Assembly: GCA_020137815.1 (NCBI GenBank)
Contig: CM035353.1
Coordinates: 8,894,455-8,958,454 of the forward strand
Source: Hormiphora californensis
Taxonomy: Eukaryota; Ctenophora; Tentaculata; Cydippida; Pleurobrachiidae
DNA length: 64,000 nt
Direction: 5' to 3'
Every line of letters begins with the position of its first letter. Positions within the stretch are counted from its first letter, which is position 1. The notes below the pieces were generated by a model. That model was not told where the DNA came from, did no database searches, and worked only from the letters and a program-made list of their open reading frames with translations. Position numbers and translations under genes: made by a program. Shown piece after piece: positions 32,701 to 41,784 of this stretch.

Positions 32701-33361
32701 CGAAGCCGATGTGTTTGCCGCCCAAGATCAAGCCATTCGCACAAACTGGATACAAGCTGCTATAGAAAAACAACAAGGAGTGTCCGAGAAATGCCGTATC
32801 TGCAACCAACACAATGAGTCTGTGGAGCACATCCTAAACGGGTGCCAAAAGCTTGCCAATGGAGACTATAAACTGCGTCACGATCGAGTAGCTGCTGCAC
32901 TACACTGGGGAGTGTGCAGAGACCATGGATTCCCCGCTGAGTCCAAGTGGTACAACCACTACGCAGACAAAGTGCTAGAAAACGATGACTATAAGATACT
33001 CTGGGATTTTCTCATACAAACAGACAACCCCATTGAGGCCTGCAAGCCCGACTTAGTCCTTGTGGACAAACGGAAAAAAGAGGCACTCCTCATTGATGTT
33101 GCCGTACCGAAAGACCGGTTAGTCTCAGACAGGGAGGTGGAGAAGATCGAGAAGTACCAAGAACTACGGAGAGAGATCACGAGAATTTGGGAGCTCAAAA
33201 AGGCCACGGTCATTCCCATCGTGATTGGAGCTCTTGGCGGAGTTAGCCCCCGACTGGAGAAGTACTTGCAGGCTATAACCCGGCAAATCTACCCCTCACA
33301 GCTCCAAAAATCAGTCCTCTTCAACTCGATGAACACGCTCCGGAAAGTTCTCAACATGTAA
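29711..33361 (+). CDS. R2-type retrotransposon ORF: Myb-like N terminus, reverse transcriptase, CCHC finger, restriction-like endonuclease
   Basis: Single intact frame of 1216 codons. Residues 8-62 and 122-178 are two Myb/SANT-like helical repeats (WSKQENLDLVYCYY.. and WTTEMNTTLVFIHWY..), presumably binding DNA. A Pro-rich linker (111-120) lies between them. The reverse transcriptase spans about 420-900: FIDYQKAYDSIP with the catalytic Asp 621, GLFQGD at 677-682, and YMDD at 728-731. C1028-x2-C1031-x8-H1040-x4-C1045 is the C-terminal CCHC knuckle. PD at 1113-1114 and D1129 fit the restriction-like endonuclease that nicks the target. It lacks the N-terminal C2H2 fingers common in R2, leaving two Myb repeats instead. 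The frame has no stop or frameshift and all catalytic residues, so it could be recently active. HERO/R2/NeSL clade cannot be settled by eye. Confidence 0.9.
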   Translation: MSTNTRKPRKVWSKQENLDLVYCYYRSNPGTSGSWKRLERLWEDKGYDPLPGKKLAGQFRSIEKSEHMVTPTEMTDMQALATGLNVLPVVDLTVNSNTSGPSTTTNGDTTEPPPPPPPPTRAPRTKWTTEMNTTLVFIHWYSQPEIRGVWNRVEERWLKTTYPSKTDTQLRSQMNSITHTGLLSPQRLMEIREAATSERENDDAARQAEQEDNPPPEPVAPTTSADNEEPAPNPEIREQFKKLLEEPSAIKVTDLRQVPWGKLRVAIDRLSPVIRSFEVPDLTTLNTLLMVVAHIVREQMGIKPPSETTSNSPGRNKQPMWLRRLEESVGKLRADLSRLTEMSRGATQKFQTIDTIYRRYPLLPKKGYKQVIEEVKQRLLAKAGKIKRYKKKQQRFKDNNLFQNNQRDFYRKLEKRGSPPTPLETTAEDQTRTMNFWKNIWENETGHNTEAEWLDGVQGNFETITQQEDFQITPERVASRVKGMTNWSSPGIDGLHAFWIKHTTCLHGRIAELLNGSLTTSQIPDWMTEGRTYLLIKDPKKGMSNPGNFRPITCLPNLWKLYTGILSEDIYQHLDVNSLFPEEQKGCRKKSRGCKEQLAIDKLILRHCKRNKSSLHMAFIDYQKAYDSIPHSWILKSMEMCKINPQIIRLFEASFQQCVVNIVQSGSSLGKIHIKRGLFQGDAISPIHFIIGLIPLSLLLTAEGRGYTISEPDAQEEGEDITINHRLYMDDLKLYASSRGDLQHLLEITEKFSTDINMSFGIAKCGSLDIVDGVRQHMQGIELPSGNTIPEVEDGGYKYLGILEVDVILHQEMKTKVKTEYVRRVKRLLSSSLHGKNLATAINTWAIPVIRYGAGILDWTTTDAKGLDMITRKILRRGFLKSNSDIDRLYVSRKLGGRGLQRIEDVIVKEEIGLVSFFSNSTDTKIRALHTAMVKEDMLNKPPENAEALKERLEGQLIDNWKGKPLHGRFLKQLEEGGCDPDATWAWLNKESLSRYTEADVFAAQDQAIRTNWIQAAIEKQQGVSEKCRICNQHNESVEHILNGCQKLANGDYKLRHDRVAAALHWGVCRDHGFPAESKWYNHYADKVLENDDYKILWDFLIQTDNPIEACKPDLVLVDKRKKEALLIDVAVPKDRLVSDREVEKIEKYQELRREITRIWELKKATVIPIVIGALGGVSPRLEKYLQAITRQIYPSQLQKSVLFNSMNTLRKVLNM

Positions 33362-33769
33362 TCAGCCTCCGGATACCCCATGGATTCCCCCCCCCCCCCC
33401 CCCATTTTGTATTTTCACCCGTTCCTGCTTGTTTTTAGGCTGCCTTAGATTCCGTTCCAGAAGTTTGCTTCTTCGGCTCCTGATAGGTTGAATCTTCTTA
33501 GTCTCCGTTGCAGAAGGTTGGGCTTCTTTCCAGATAGTTTAGAAGGTCTTGTGCTCCGTCACCATGAGCTTTATTCCCCCTTGTTTATTTTTATCCTTAC
33601 TTTACCCCATATGTACATTGTTCAACATACCCTTATGTACATTGTTCTACCTACCTTTACTCCGCAGGCCCTCCGGGCCCTCAGATCCAACAGGATCCGG
33701 GCTCGGGGGATTTAACCCTGCTCTCGCACGGGGCCTTACGGCCCCGTGTGGGAGTGGTGCGTGTAGTGG

Positions 33770-33908
<139 letters not shown>

Positions 33909-34426
33909 TTGAAGAAATTTAATATTGAACAAAATATAGGAAAATGGAAAAACACTATAGAACAGCCCGTAAGTTAGTCCGTCCCCGTGTGAGGAAAATC
34001 GCTAGTCACACTTAAAACAAAAGGCACTCAAAACAGTTTCTCGAAGATCCACAGGCTTGTGAGGAAGACAGTTCCACAGGAGTATGGAGCTGAACTATCG
34101 AAAGAAAATGGGCCGCTTGCAGCCGGCGTGTCGTTATGAGCTACATCGGAGCCACATGCAGCACCATAGTTTTGAGTGCAGTGGCTGGGTAACACATTAG
34201 ACAACCACCAACAAGAAGAGGAAGACCAGGAAGGATAGAGCAAGAGGAATTCTAATTTCTGAGTTGTAATTGGCCGTTGGGATTTGTATTGGGAATCACA
34301 CAGCAACATTTTACTTTTGTACTGTTACTATAACTGAACACCGGATAATGGATAACTATAAAAGGCACATGGCACACCCCACCCAAAGCGAAGCCACTTC
34401 AATCCCTTATCGTGATATGAATCATG
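33909..34426. other. Unassigned intronic stretch
   Basis: I see no coding, RNA or repeat signal that I can name here. Confidence 0.35.
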
Positions 34427-34428
34427 TA

Positions 34429-34600
34429 CATTCGGACCCCGATTTACCGGGCCCCGATTTACCGGAACCCCGATTTACCGGGAGGATAAATTTCCCCCGA
34501 TCTAGGAAATTAACGGTATTTGACCCCGATATACCGGACACCCCGATTTACCGGGCAAAACCCTTTCCCCCGAGCATCCCGGTAAATCGGGGTCCGACTG
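34429..34600. mobile_element. 172-bp pogo/Tc1-type MITE
   Basis: Flanked by TA (34427-34428, 34601-34602). Ends CA(T)TCGGACCCCGATTTACC and its inverse. The interior repeats CCCCGATTTACCGG several times. Another copy of identical length is at 38149-38320. Ends beginning CAGT with TA duplication suggest pogo/Tigger relatives. Confidence 0.75.
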
Positions 34601-34949
34601 TAATTGAATCGTACATCGAGTCAGCTCTAATAAGCGGTAACTTACACACGGAGATCAAGGTTGTTCACAAGTTGGTATGGCTGCATCGTGTTGGTATGGA
34701 AGTGTTCTAGAGGATTTGATATCCTTCATACCAAATAGCCAAAACAGACACTTTTGGATATGCATTAGACCCATTACATTAGTTAACTTAAAACCGGTTT
34801 CAAGATGATCCAAGCACTCCTTCTTTGGACATGACCACACACCAATAGTCTAGTGGTCCTGACTAAAGAGAAAGGCCCTAAATTTTTCCACAAGTCTTAG
34901 ATTAATGGCATCAGTGAAAAGTCTCTAAACCATTCCTAAGAATTATTCT

Positions 34950-35002
34950 GATGAAATGCGATCAGTACAGGGGGTTAGGTAGCTTAGTGGTATAGCTCCG
35001 AC
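34950..35002 (+). mobile_element. SINE family A head fragment
   Basis: GATGAAATGCGATCAGTACA and GTAGCTTAGTGGTATAGCTC match the start of the SINE (plus orientation). The B-box half is replaced by unrelated sequence. A block shared with 12290 (CAGTGAAAAGTCTCTAAACC) precedes it. Confidence 0.6.
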
Positions 35003-35144
35003 ATCGGTTTACATCTTTTCAATCATAAATCAACTCATTTTGTTGAATTAATTATCATTTTAGGGGTACTATGAGATCTCATAACATTGTTACACGATAT
35101 CAATCGTAGAAAACCAAATTCCTATTCTTGAATTTGAAATAATA

Positions 35145-35260
35145 CAGTCGGACCCCGATTTAACGGCCCCCGATTTAGCGGCACCCCGATTTAACGGCAG
35201 GATAAAATTTTTTTGAAATTTTTCAAAGGTGTATCAACCACTTCCGAATCGTGTTTCGAA
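35145..35260 (+). mobile_element. Left end of a longer CAGTCGGACCCC-type element
   Basis: TA (35143-35144) then CAGTCGGACCCCGATTTAAC and tandem CCCCGATTTA copies, like the 172-bp MITEs but running into other sequence. An isolated right end (CGGGGTCCGACTG then TA) occurs at 47190-47204. Sequence near 35245-35300 also recurs inverted near 37205-37330 and 37440-37540. Confidence 0.5.
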
Positions 35261-35426
35261 TCGGTGGATCTTATTGCATGTCTTACCGGCAATTAGACGG
35301 TTCGAATCGAACAGATATGGTCATTTTTTTTAACTTGTGCAAATTTGTCAAAAAATATTATTTTCCAACGAAGATTATGTGTAAAAGTGTATAGGGAATA
35401 GATTTACAGGAAAAATAAATTAAAAA

Positions 35427-35935
35427 CTCATCTCGTGAGGTGCCGGTGACCATGTTTGCGAAAGCGTGTGCCATTCCGTCAAATTTTAATATTTTTTCCT
35501 AAAATTTTTGAAAATATGCTGAAAATGTCCAATATAAACACCTTTAAAATGTGTAAGCAAACTTACTCAATCTATGAGGTGCAACCAGTGTTTAAAGTTA
35601 CACTGTATACTTACAGCTACTTTTAAGCCCGTAGCACCTCACGTTTCACGACTTTTCCTAGCTAGATACTTGCAGTAGACTCAAAACCATCATTTGTACC
35701 GAAAAAGTTCCAAAAATTTTGCTCAATGAGTGAGGTGCACCCAAAAAACTGTATTTTCTTCAAACGCTAATTGCACCTCACTCCGTTCTAAAAGTGGCCT
35801 TAACTTGCTCATATGACATCCCCAAACACTACCTAATCGATTCCAAGGTCATTGCTCAACCTGTGAGGTGCACTGGAGAAGTAGGTAAAATATGTCATTT
35901 TTTGAGGGTCTGCACCTAATTTTTAGAGCAAATTT
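35427..35935. repeat. Array of TGAGGTGCA motifs in both orientations
   Basis: Copies near 35434, 35574, 35723 and 35863 read ..TCAAYNNRTGAGGTGCA. Inverse copies (TGCACCTCA or AGCACCTCA) are near 35632 and 35773, with weaker ones near 35912. The copy at 35853 reads GCTCAACCTGTGAGGTGCAC, sharing the CTCAACCTGTG core with the 329-1118 motif. Otherwise AT-rich with no gene. Confidence 0.6.
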
Positions 35936-35964
35936 TCGGTAAATCAGGAGGGAAATTGTGACAC

Positions 35965-36205
35965 ATGGTCCCGGCATCCAAACTAATTTCTTTAATTGGT
36001 TTTTGGACTTAATTTCTGTTCTTTTTGGTGTTAAATAGAAAAGGCTATTTTTTCTGATTTCTGCATATTTTCGAATTTAAATATGTAGTTCATAAATATG
36101 CGAATAAAGACTAAACAGTGAGAGATACGACTTTTTGTCAGGGGGACGACCCCCCATAAATTGACTATTCTGCGCTGGAATATGTTATAAAAACGTTCTA
36201 GCAAA
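35965..36205 (-). repeat. Degenerate piece of the GA-core MITE and composite repeat, minus orientation
   Basis: Carries the right MITE arm (CCGGCATCCAAACTAATT.. to GGTTTTTGGACTTAA), then TTCTGTTCTTTTTGG and ACGACCCCCCATAAATTGAC, which are the composite-repeat units reversed. Parallel to 38640-38905. Confidence 0.7.
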
Positions 36206-36455
36206 AAAAAGCAAAGCAGGACGGCTATGATAAATCCAGTGCCGGGGGTGCTGATATCCCTTTCAATGGCGTTTCAGCCACGGGTCCTTCCGGTGCAGAT
36301 TTCTCTGCAGCGTAGCCGGGCGCTTACCACAAAAATACGCACCAGTGTTTGGTCTCCAAGGAGCCCACCAATAACTTGGTGGCTAGAACTGGTAGACCAG
36401 GATCGAACCGGGACCAGTGGTGAGAGGAGTTATAGCACAACTGCGATAAATCACT
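36206..36455 (-). mobile_element. SINE family B, degenerate copy
   Basis: Shares GCAAAGCAGGACGGCTA, GCCGGGGGTGCTGATATCCC and GTAGCCGGG with the better copy at 38888-39172. The tRNA-like head (near 36405-36450) is partly deleted. Confidence 0.65.
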
Positions 36456-36469
36456 GATTGGATTTGGGT

Positions 36470-37125
36470 TGTTCCTTTGAAAATTTTTAAAAAGATTTTT
36501 TATCTTTTTTTTTCCCATTTTATTTTTAAGAAAAGATAGGAAATTTTAATTTTTTTTGCCCCCTTTTAAAGGCCCCCTTTGGTTTTGGATAGTTTTTTCG
36601 TTCGACCCCAAAACGAAGGGGGGGAAAAAAAGAACTGAAAAAAAAAAAAACACCCCAGGACCCCCCCCCTTTGGTTCCCCGGGGAAAAAAAAATTTTTAA
36701 AGAAATTTTTTTGAAATTTTTATTATTTTTAGGGGAAAAAAATCAAATCCCAATAAAAAAGAATTGTAAAAACTTTTTAAAAGAATTTTTAAAAAAAGGG
36801 GTTTTTGGGCCCAAAAGTCCGGGGGAAAAATCAACCCAAAGGGGTGCAAAGATAAACAAAAAAAAAAAACCCAAAAAAAAAGGGGATTTTCCCCCCCCGA
36901 ATAGGGAATAATAAAAAAAAAAAAAAAGAAAACGAGGAGAAGAAAAGGGGGAAAGCCCCAAAAAAAAAAAAAGGAAAAAAAGGGGGTGAAATTTCATTAA
37001 ATCAAAAAAAATTTAACTTTTAAAAGCAACCCTACCAACCCCCCAAGGATTAAGAAAAAAAGCCAAAAGTAAAATTTTTTTAAAAAACCCGCCCCACCCA
37101 GAAAATAAGAAGATCATTGAAAAAT
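36470..37125. other. Homopolymer-rich stretch, probably assembly error
   Basis: Dominated by runs of A, T, C and G of 4-13 bases (for example 36637-36650, 36661-36670, 36868-36879, 36958-36972) with almost no balanced sequence. This is unlike everything else in the window. Open frames here (Lys/Gly or Phe/Pro-rich) are meaningless. It looks like uncorrected long-read sequence rather than biology. Confidence 0.6.
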
Positions 37126-38118
37126 TTGGTAGTTGCACAAGTTAAAAAAAAGGACCATATTGTGATCCCCATGGGGCCCATCGAATCGCAATTTTGACGC
37201 TTGGTAAACTGGTACGGCCCATCGGGATCACGTATCGGTTCGCTTCGAACCGTCTAATTAGCGACAGGACGTGCGATAAGATGCACTGATTCGAAACACG
37301 ATTCGGTCGTGGTTGATAAACCTTTGAAAATTTTTACAGAATGATTGTCAATGCTTTGATCGGTGCTCCCCATGAATTTTCAGAGAAAGAGATATTTTGA
37401 AATTTGAATTCTTCCTTGCCCCGCTTTAAGTGCCCCGATTCGGTATGGTATCACGTATCGGTTCGTTTCGAACCGTCTAATTAGCGACAGGACATGCGAT
37501 AAGATTCACTGATTCAATAAATAAAACGATTCGGACGTGGTTGATATACATAGTACCTTAGAAAATTTTTCATTAATTTATTTGAAATTTTTTTGAAATT
37601 ATTATCTATTTCTATGTAATAAGAAATGATCACGTAATCAATACATAGACATTGTATTTAACACTTTAGTATAGCATTTTTGGACAAAAAGAGGGGTTTA
37701 TGGGCCAAATATGTCCGGAAACACGCTACTACACCTCTATGACCTTGCAAAGCATAGGCCAAACAAAACCCAAACCTTTTATCACTTTAGGGATGTTGGT
37801 TTCTGAATGAGTGGAATGAACTACCAAAAATAAAAAATGAACTTTCAGTTTTGACATTGATTTTTCTTGTGAGCAAAGATCTTTGTTCATCCAATGTTCG
37901 CCAAAATTTTTAAAAAGATTGAACAAAATGTAGCCGTGATACATTTCATTGAAAGTCGCAGGAAGAGCCAAAATCATGCATGAGCATTTTCTCAACTGCA
38001 ACGTGACCTGGTGCTTCAATTTCATTTTTATGTTGCTCATTGGAAAGATAAATTCAAGCCAAAAAAGTAATAATGATGGAAAATTAAGATGCTCACGTCA
38101 TAAATGAGCGAGAAATGA
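37126..38118. other. Degenerate repeats, no gene
   Basis: 37205-37330 and 37440-37560 are two related copies (TATCGGTTCG..TTCGAACCGTCTAATTAG.., GATAAGAT..CACTGATTC) of a block also seen inverted near 35245-35300. The rest to 38118 is AT-rich without recognised features. Confidence 0.45.
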
Positions 38119-38148
38119 ATTAAGTCCAAAAACCAAATAAATAAACTA

Positions 38149-38320
38149 CAGTCGGACCCCGATTTAGGGGCCCCCGATTTAGTGGCACCCCGATTTAGGG
38201 ACAGGACTTTTTGCCCCCAATATAGGAAATTAACCTTATTTGACCCCGATTTAGTGGATACCCCGATTTAGTGGACAAGAGCCTTTCCCCCGAGGGTGTC
38301 CCTAAATCGGGGTCCGACTG
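38149..38320. mobile_element. 172-bp pogo/Tc1-type MITE, second copy
   Basis: TA flanks at 38147-38148 and 38321-38322. Inverted ends CAGTCGGACCCCGATTTA. Same length as 34429-34600 but different at several positions (AGGG/AGTGG instead of ACCGG). Confidence 0.85.
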
Positions 38321-38439
38321 TAGTTTAGATGCCCGGGCCCATGTAATGTGGTGTCACGGGGGTAACACCTTTAGGCTACTGCCATAATTAACGGCATATC
38401 TGTTAATTGTTATCCTTCAATCTTTCTATCTCTATCTAT

Positions 38440-38450
38440 CTCTCACTCTC

Positions 38451-38526
<76 letters not shown>

Positions 38527-38528
38527 TA
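38440..38528. repeat. (CT)n(CA)n microsatellite
   Basis: CT run followed by CA run in the core of the diverged MITE. Confidence 0.9.
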
Positions 38529-38887
38529 CTTCTCTCTCTCTCTTTCTCTCTCACTGTTTCTTCCACTATATCTCTCATTTTTTTATCTCTCCGTCTTTCT
38601 TGATTATATCCGTCATTTATGACAGTAGCCTAAAAGTTTTACCCCCGTGACACCACATGGTCCCGGGCATCCAAACTAATTTATTTAATTGGTTTTTGGA
38701 CTTAATTTCTGTTCTTTTTGGTGTTAAATAGAAAAGGCTATTTTTTCTGATTTCTGCATATTTTCGAATTTAAATAGTTCATAAATATGCGAATAAAGAC
38801 TAAACAGTGAGAGATACGACTTTTTGTCAGGGGGACGACCCCCCATAAATTGATTATTCTGCGCTGGAATATGTTATAAAAACGTTC

Positions 38888-39172
38888 TAGCAAAAAAAGC
38901 AAAGCAGGACGGCTAGGATAAATCCAGTGCCGGGGGTGCTGATATCCCTTTCAATGGCGTTTCAGCCACGGGTCCTTCCGGTGCAGATTTCTCTGCAGCG
39001 TAGCCGGGTGCTTACCCCACAACATACGCACTCCGTGTTGCTTTCGGGTCTCTCAAGAGAGCCCCTACCAATCATAGCTTGGTGGACTAGACGACATGCG
39101 CTAGACCAGGATCGAACCCGGGACCTAGTGCGTGAGAGGCGAGTGTACTAGCCACTACACCACCCTGCCGAA
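38888..39172 (-). mobile_element. tRNA-derived SINE (family B), minus orientation
   Basis: On the minus strand the head (from about 39172) reads GGCAGGGTGGTGTAGTGGCT..ACACTCGCCTC.., with an A-box-like start and GGGTTCGATCC as a B box (complement of about 39109-39120). This is a clear tRNA-like promoter. A body and an A-rich tail (complement of 38888-38900) follow. Inserted in the reversed composite repeat, which resumes at 39173. Confidence 0.75.
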
Positions 39173-39416
39173 GTGGAAATATTTAATTGGTTTTTGGACT
39201 TAATTTCTGTTCTTTTTGGTATTAAATAGAAAAGGCAATTTTTTTCTGATTTCTGTATATTTTCGAATTTGAATAGTTCATAAATATGCGAATAACGACT
39301 AAACAGTGAGAGATACGACTTTTTGTCAGGGGGACGACCCCACATAAAGTGACTATTCTGCGCTGGAATATGTTATGAAAACGTTCTAGGACCAGCCGAA
39401 GTGGAAATATTAAGAA

Positions 39417-39855
39417 CTAGAAAGCCCATTGAAGTCAAATAACAGCCCCCCCCCCCCCCACCCGTCTCTATGTCCACCCCCCCCCCCTCACTCTTTGTCT
39501 CTCCATGTCGGGGTAAAGAATACGGAGGTTGGTATTATAGTGGTAGAGCGCCGGTGATAAACATCAAGGGAAATCCCGCTGAATAACATAGAATTAGGTG
39601 ATAAAGATCCGTAGAATTGTAGTAGCTGTGTAGAGAATCAACGGGGTACGTAGGTAGAAAGGCTTTGGCAATCATGGCGGCTCCAGCAGTAGATCCCAAA
39701 ACACCACAGGAACACACAACAACATGCACGTGCAGTATCCCCCCTCCAATACCCCTCCCAGGGCACCTCCTTGGCAACCCCCCTCTATTTGCACGTGATG
39801 ATAGGACATCATACTCCTCATCACTACGACGTTCATTTCTACTTTATAATATAGA
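39417..39855 (-). mobile_element. Helitron array, unit A
   Basis: Minus strand: starts TCTATATTATAAAGTAGAAA (39855) and ends GGGCTTTCTAG (39417), followed by T. Contains the GCACGTGC palindrome. Non-autonomous. The next unit begins at the adjoining base 39856. Confidence 0.8.
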
Positions 39856-40073
39856 CTAGAAAGCCCGTTGAAGTAGAGCACCCGTTGACCTGAATCCCCA
39901 CGCTCTCCCTCACCCAGAATCACCCCTCTCACCCGCTGTACCAACCCGCACGTGCAGCCTTCAATCACTCGCTGCTTAGGGGCTATGACACCTTCTTGGC
40001 AACCCCCCTCTAATTGCACGTGGGATACTACATCACACTCACCACGCCACTCATTTGTACTTTATAATATAGA
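39856..40073 (-). mobile_element. Helitron array, unit B (short)
   Basis: 218 bp with the same TC...CTAG ends. An internal deletion relative to unit A leaves the terminal regions and the CACGTG block. Confidence 0.8.
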
Positions 40074-40270
40074 CTAGAAAGCCCATTGTAGTCCTACAAC
40101 AGCGGCTGTTGAACAGCCCCCCCACCCGTCTCTATGTCTCTCCCCCCTCTCAATCTTCGTCTCTCCATGTCGGGGTAAATAATACGGAGGTTCGTATAGA
40201 GTGGTAGAGCGCTGGTGATAAACATCAAGGGAAATCCCGCTGAATAACATGTAGAGTCAGGTGATAAAGA

Positions 40271-41184
40271 CCCAGTGTCCCGATCTCTGGAATATGAAGG
40301 AAAGATAAATGCAAAAATTCTGCAGCAAAACAAAATCCTTGCAGCAAAATGAAAAAATATTGGGGGAATGCAGCAGCAGCTGCTGCAGCAGCAGAAGATA
40401 TTTCCCATACTTACACACAGAGATACAGCAGTGCTGCAGTGTTAACAGTGTGTAACAGAGATAGAATATGTTGGGGCATGTTCCAGTTGTGCGTAATGCA
40501 CCGACAACAGTCGAGTAAGGGGGAAGGGAAAAGAAAAGAGATATTCATACTTTAACATAGCTCTCTTTTTTTCCCCATAGCTCTACAAAGGGGTGAGTGG
40601 AATTTTCTCGGAATTTTCCATCTCTGCAGTCGCTGCAGCACTGCAGCGGGGAAGGGGAAGAAAAGAGAGATTCATACTTTAACATAGCTCTCTTTTTCCC
40701 CATAGCTTTACAAAGGGGTGAGATCGTTATAGTCACTGTTGCAGTCCCTGAGTGGAATATTCCAAGAAATTTCCACCGCTGCAGCAGCACTGCAGCAGGC
40801 ACTGCAGAGATGTAATATTCCAAGGAATTTCCACTGCTGCAGCAGCACTGCAGCAGGCACTGCAAAGATGGAATATTCCAAGGAATTTCCACTACTGCAG
40901 CAGCACTGCAGCAGGCACTGCAAAGATGGAATATTCCAAGGAATTTCCACTACTGCAGCAGCACTGCAGCAGGCACTGCAAAGATGGAATATTCCAAGGA
41001 ATATTCCAACCTTATATAGGGACTGCAGTAGGGAAATATTCCAATGTTAGGGGTACTGGTACTACCGGGGTATTTTAGGACGGTAAAATCCCTATCCATG
41101 ACTGCAGCAAATAGTAAAATTCCTGCAGCAAAACGAGCTCCCAAAATGAAAATTCCAGGCGTGAAAAAAAATCGGCACACCGGG
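40271..41184. mobile_element. hAT-like element with 8-bp target duplication and CTGCAG-rich motif array
   Basis: GATAAAGA at 40263-40270 and again at 41185-41192 flank inverted ends CCCAGTGTCCCGAT and (reversed) CCCGGTGTGCCGAT. The body is full of GCAGCA/CTGCAG and GGAATATTCC palindromes. No transposase. An 8-bp duplication with a CAGTGT-like end favours hAT. Confidence 0.75.
40745..41010. repeat. 58-bp tandem repeat, about four and a half units
   Basis: Units contain GGAATATTCCAAGGAATTTCC followed by CTGCAGCAGCACTGCAGCAG. They lie in the centre of the 40271-41184 element. Confidence 0.9.
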
Positions 41185-41784
41185 GATAAAGATCCGTAGA
41201 ATTGTAGCTGTGTAGAGAATCAACGGGGTGGGATGGTAGAAAGGCTTTGGCAATCATGGCGGCCCGAGTAGTAGATCCTAAAACACCACAACAACAACCA
41301 CAGGAACACGCAATAAACAACACACAACATGCACGTGCAGTATCCCCTCACAACTTCCAATACCCCTCCCAAGCCACCTCCCTGGCAACCCCCACCATTT
41401 GCACGTGTGGATAGGTCATCATCTTCATCACGACGTTCATTTGTACTTTATAATAAGGACTAGAAAGCCCATTGTTAAGTCCTACAACGCCCCCCGCCCC
41501 ACCCGTCTCTATGCCCCCCCCCCCTCTCACTCTTTGTCTCCATGTCGGGGTAAAGAATACGGAGGTTGGTAGAGTGGTAGAGCGCTGTTGATAAACATCA
41601 AGGGAAATTCCGCTTAATAACATGTAGAATTAGGTGATAAAGATCCGTAGAAGTGTAGATGTGAAGAGAATCAATGGGGTACGTAGGTAGAAAAGCTTTT
41701 GCAATCATGGCGGCCCCAGCAGTAGATCCCAAAACACCAACAACAACAACACACACACACACACACACTTCTACTTCCTAACAT

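Larger units (their letters stand above)
38119..38706. mobile_element. GA/CT-core MITE, diverged copy with nested pogo MITE
   Basis: Arms ATTAAGTCCAAAAACCAA.. (38119) and ..GGTTTTTGGACTTAAT (to 38706) match the 17233 family. The core here is CT/CA-rich (38420-38530). The left arm is split by the 38149-38320 insertion. Confidence 0.75.
40074..41459 (-). mobile_element. Helitron array, unit C, carrying a nested transposon
   Basis: Ends TCCTTATTATAAAG (41459) and CTTTCTAG (40074). The unit is expanded by an insertion at 40271-41184; removing it leaves a normal ~465-bp unit. Confidence 0.8.

Noticed and set aside
29782-33219. Reverse-strand frames across the R2-type ORF
   Set aside because: Shadows of the intact plus-strand ORF.
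36711-36997. Lys-rich and Phe-rich frames
   Set aside because: Homopolymer region with likely sequence errors.
39100-39172. tRNA gene on the minus strand
   Set aside because: Good A and B boxes, but it continues into a SINE body with an A-rich tail and has a degenerate copy at 36206.
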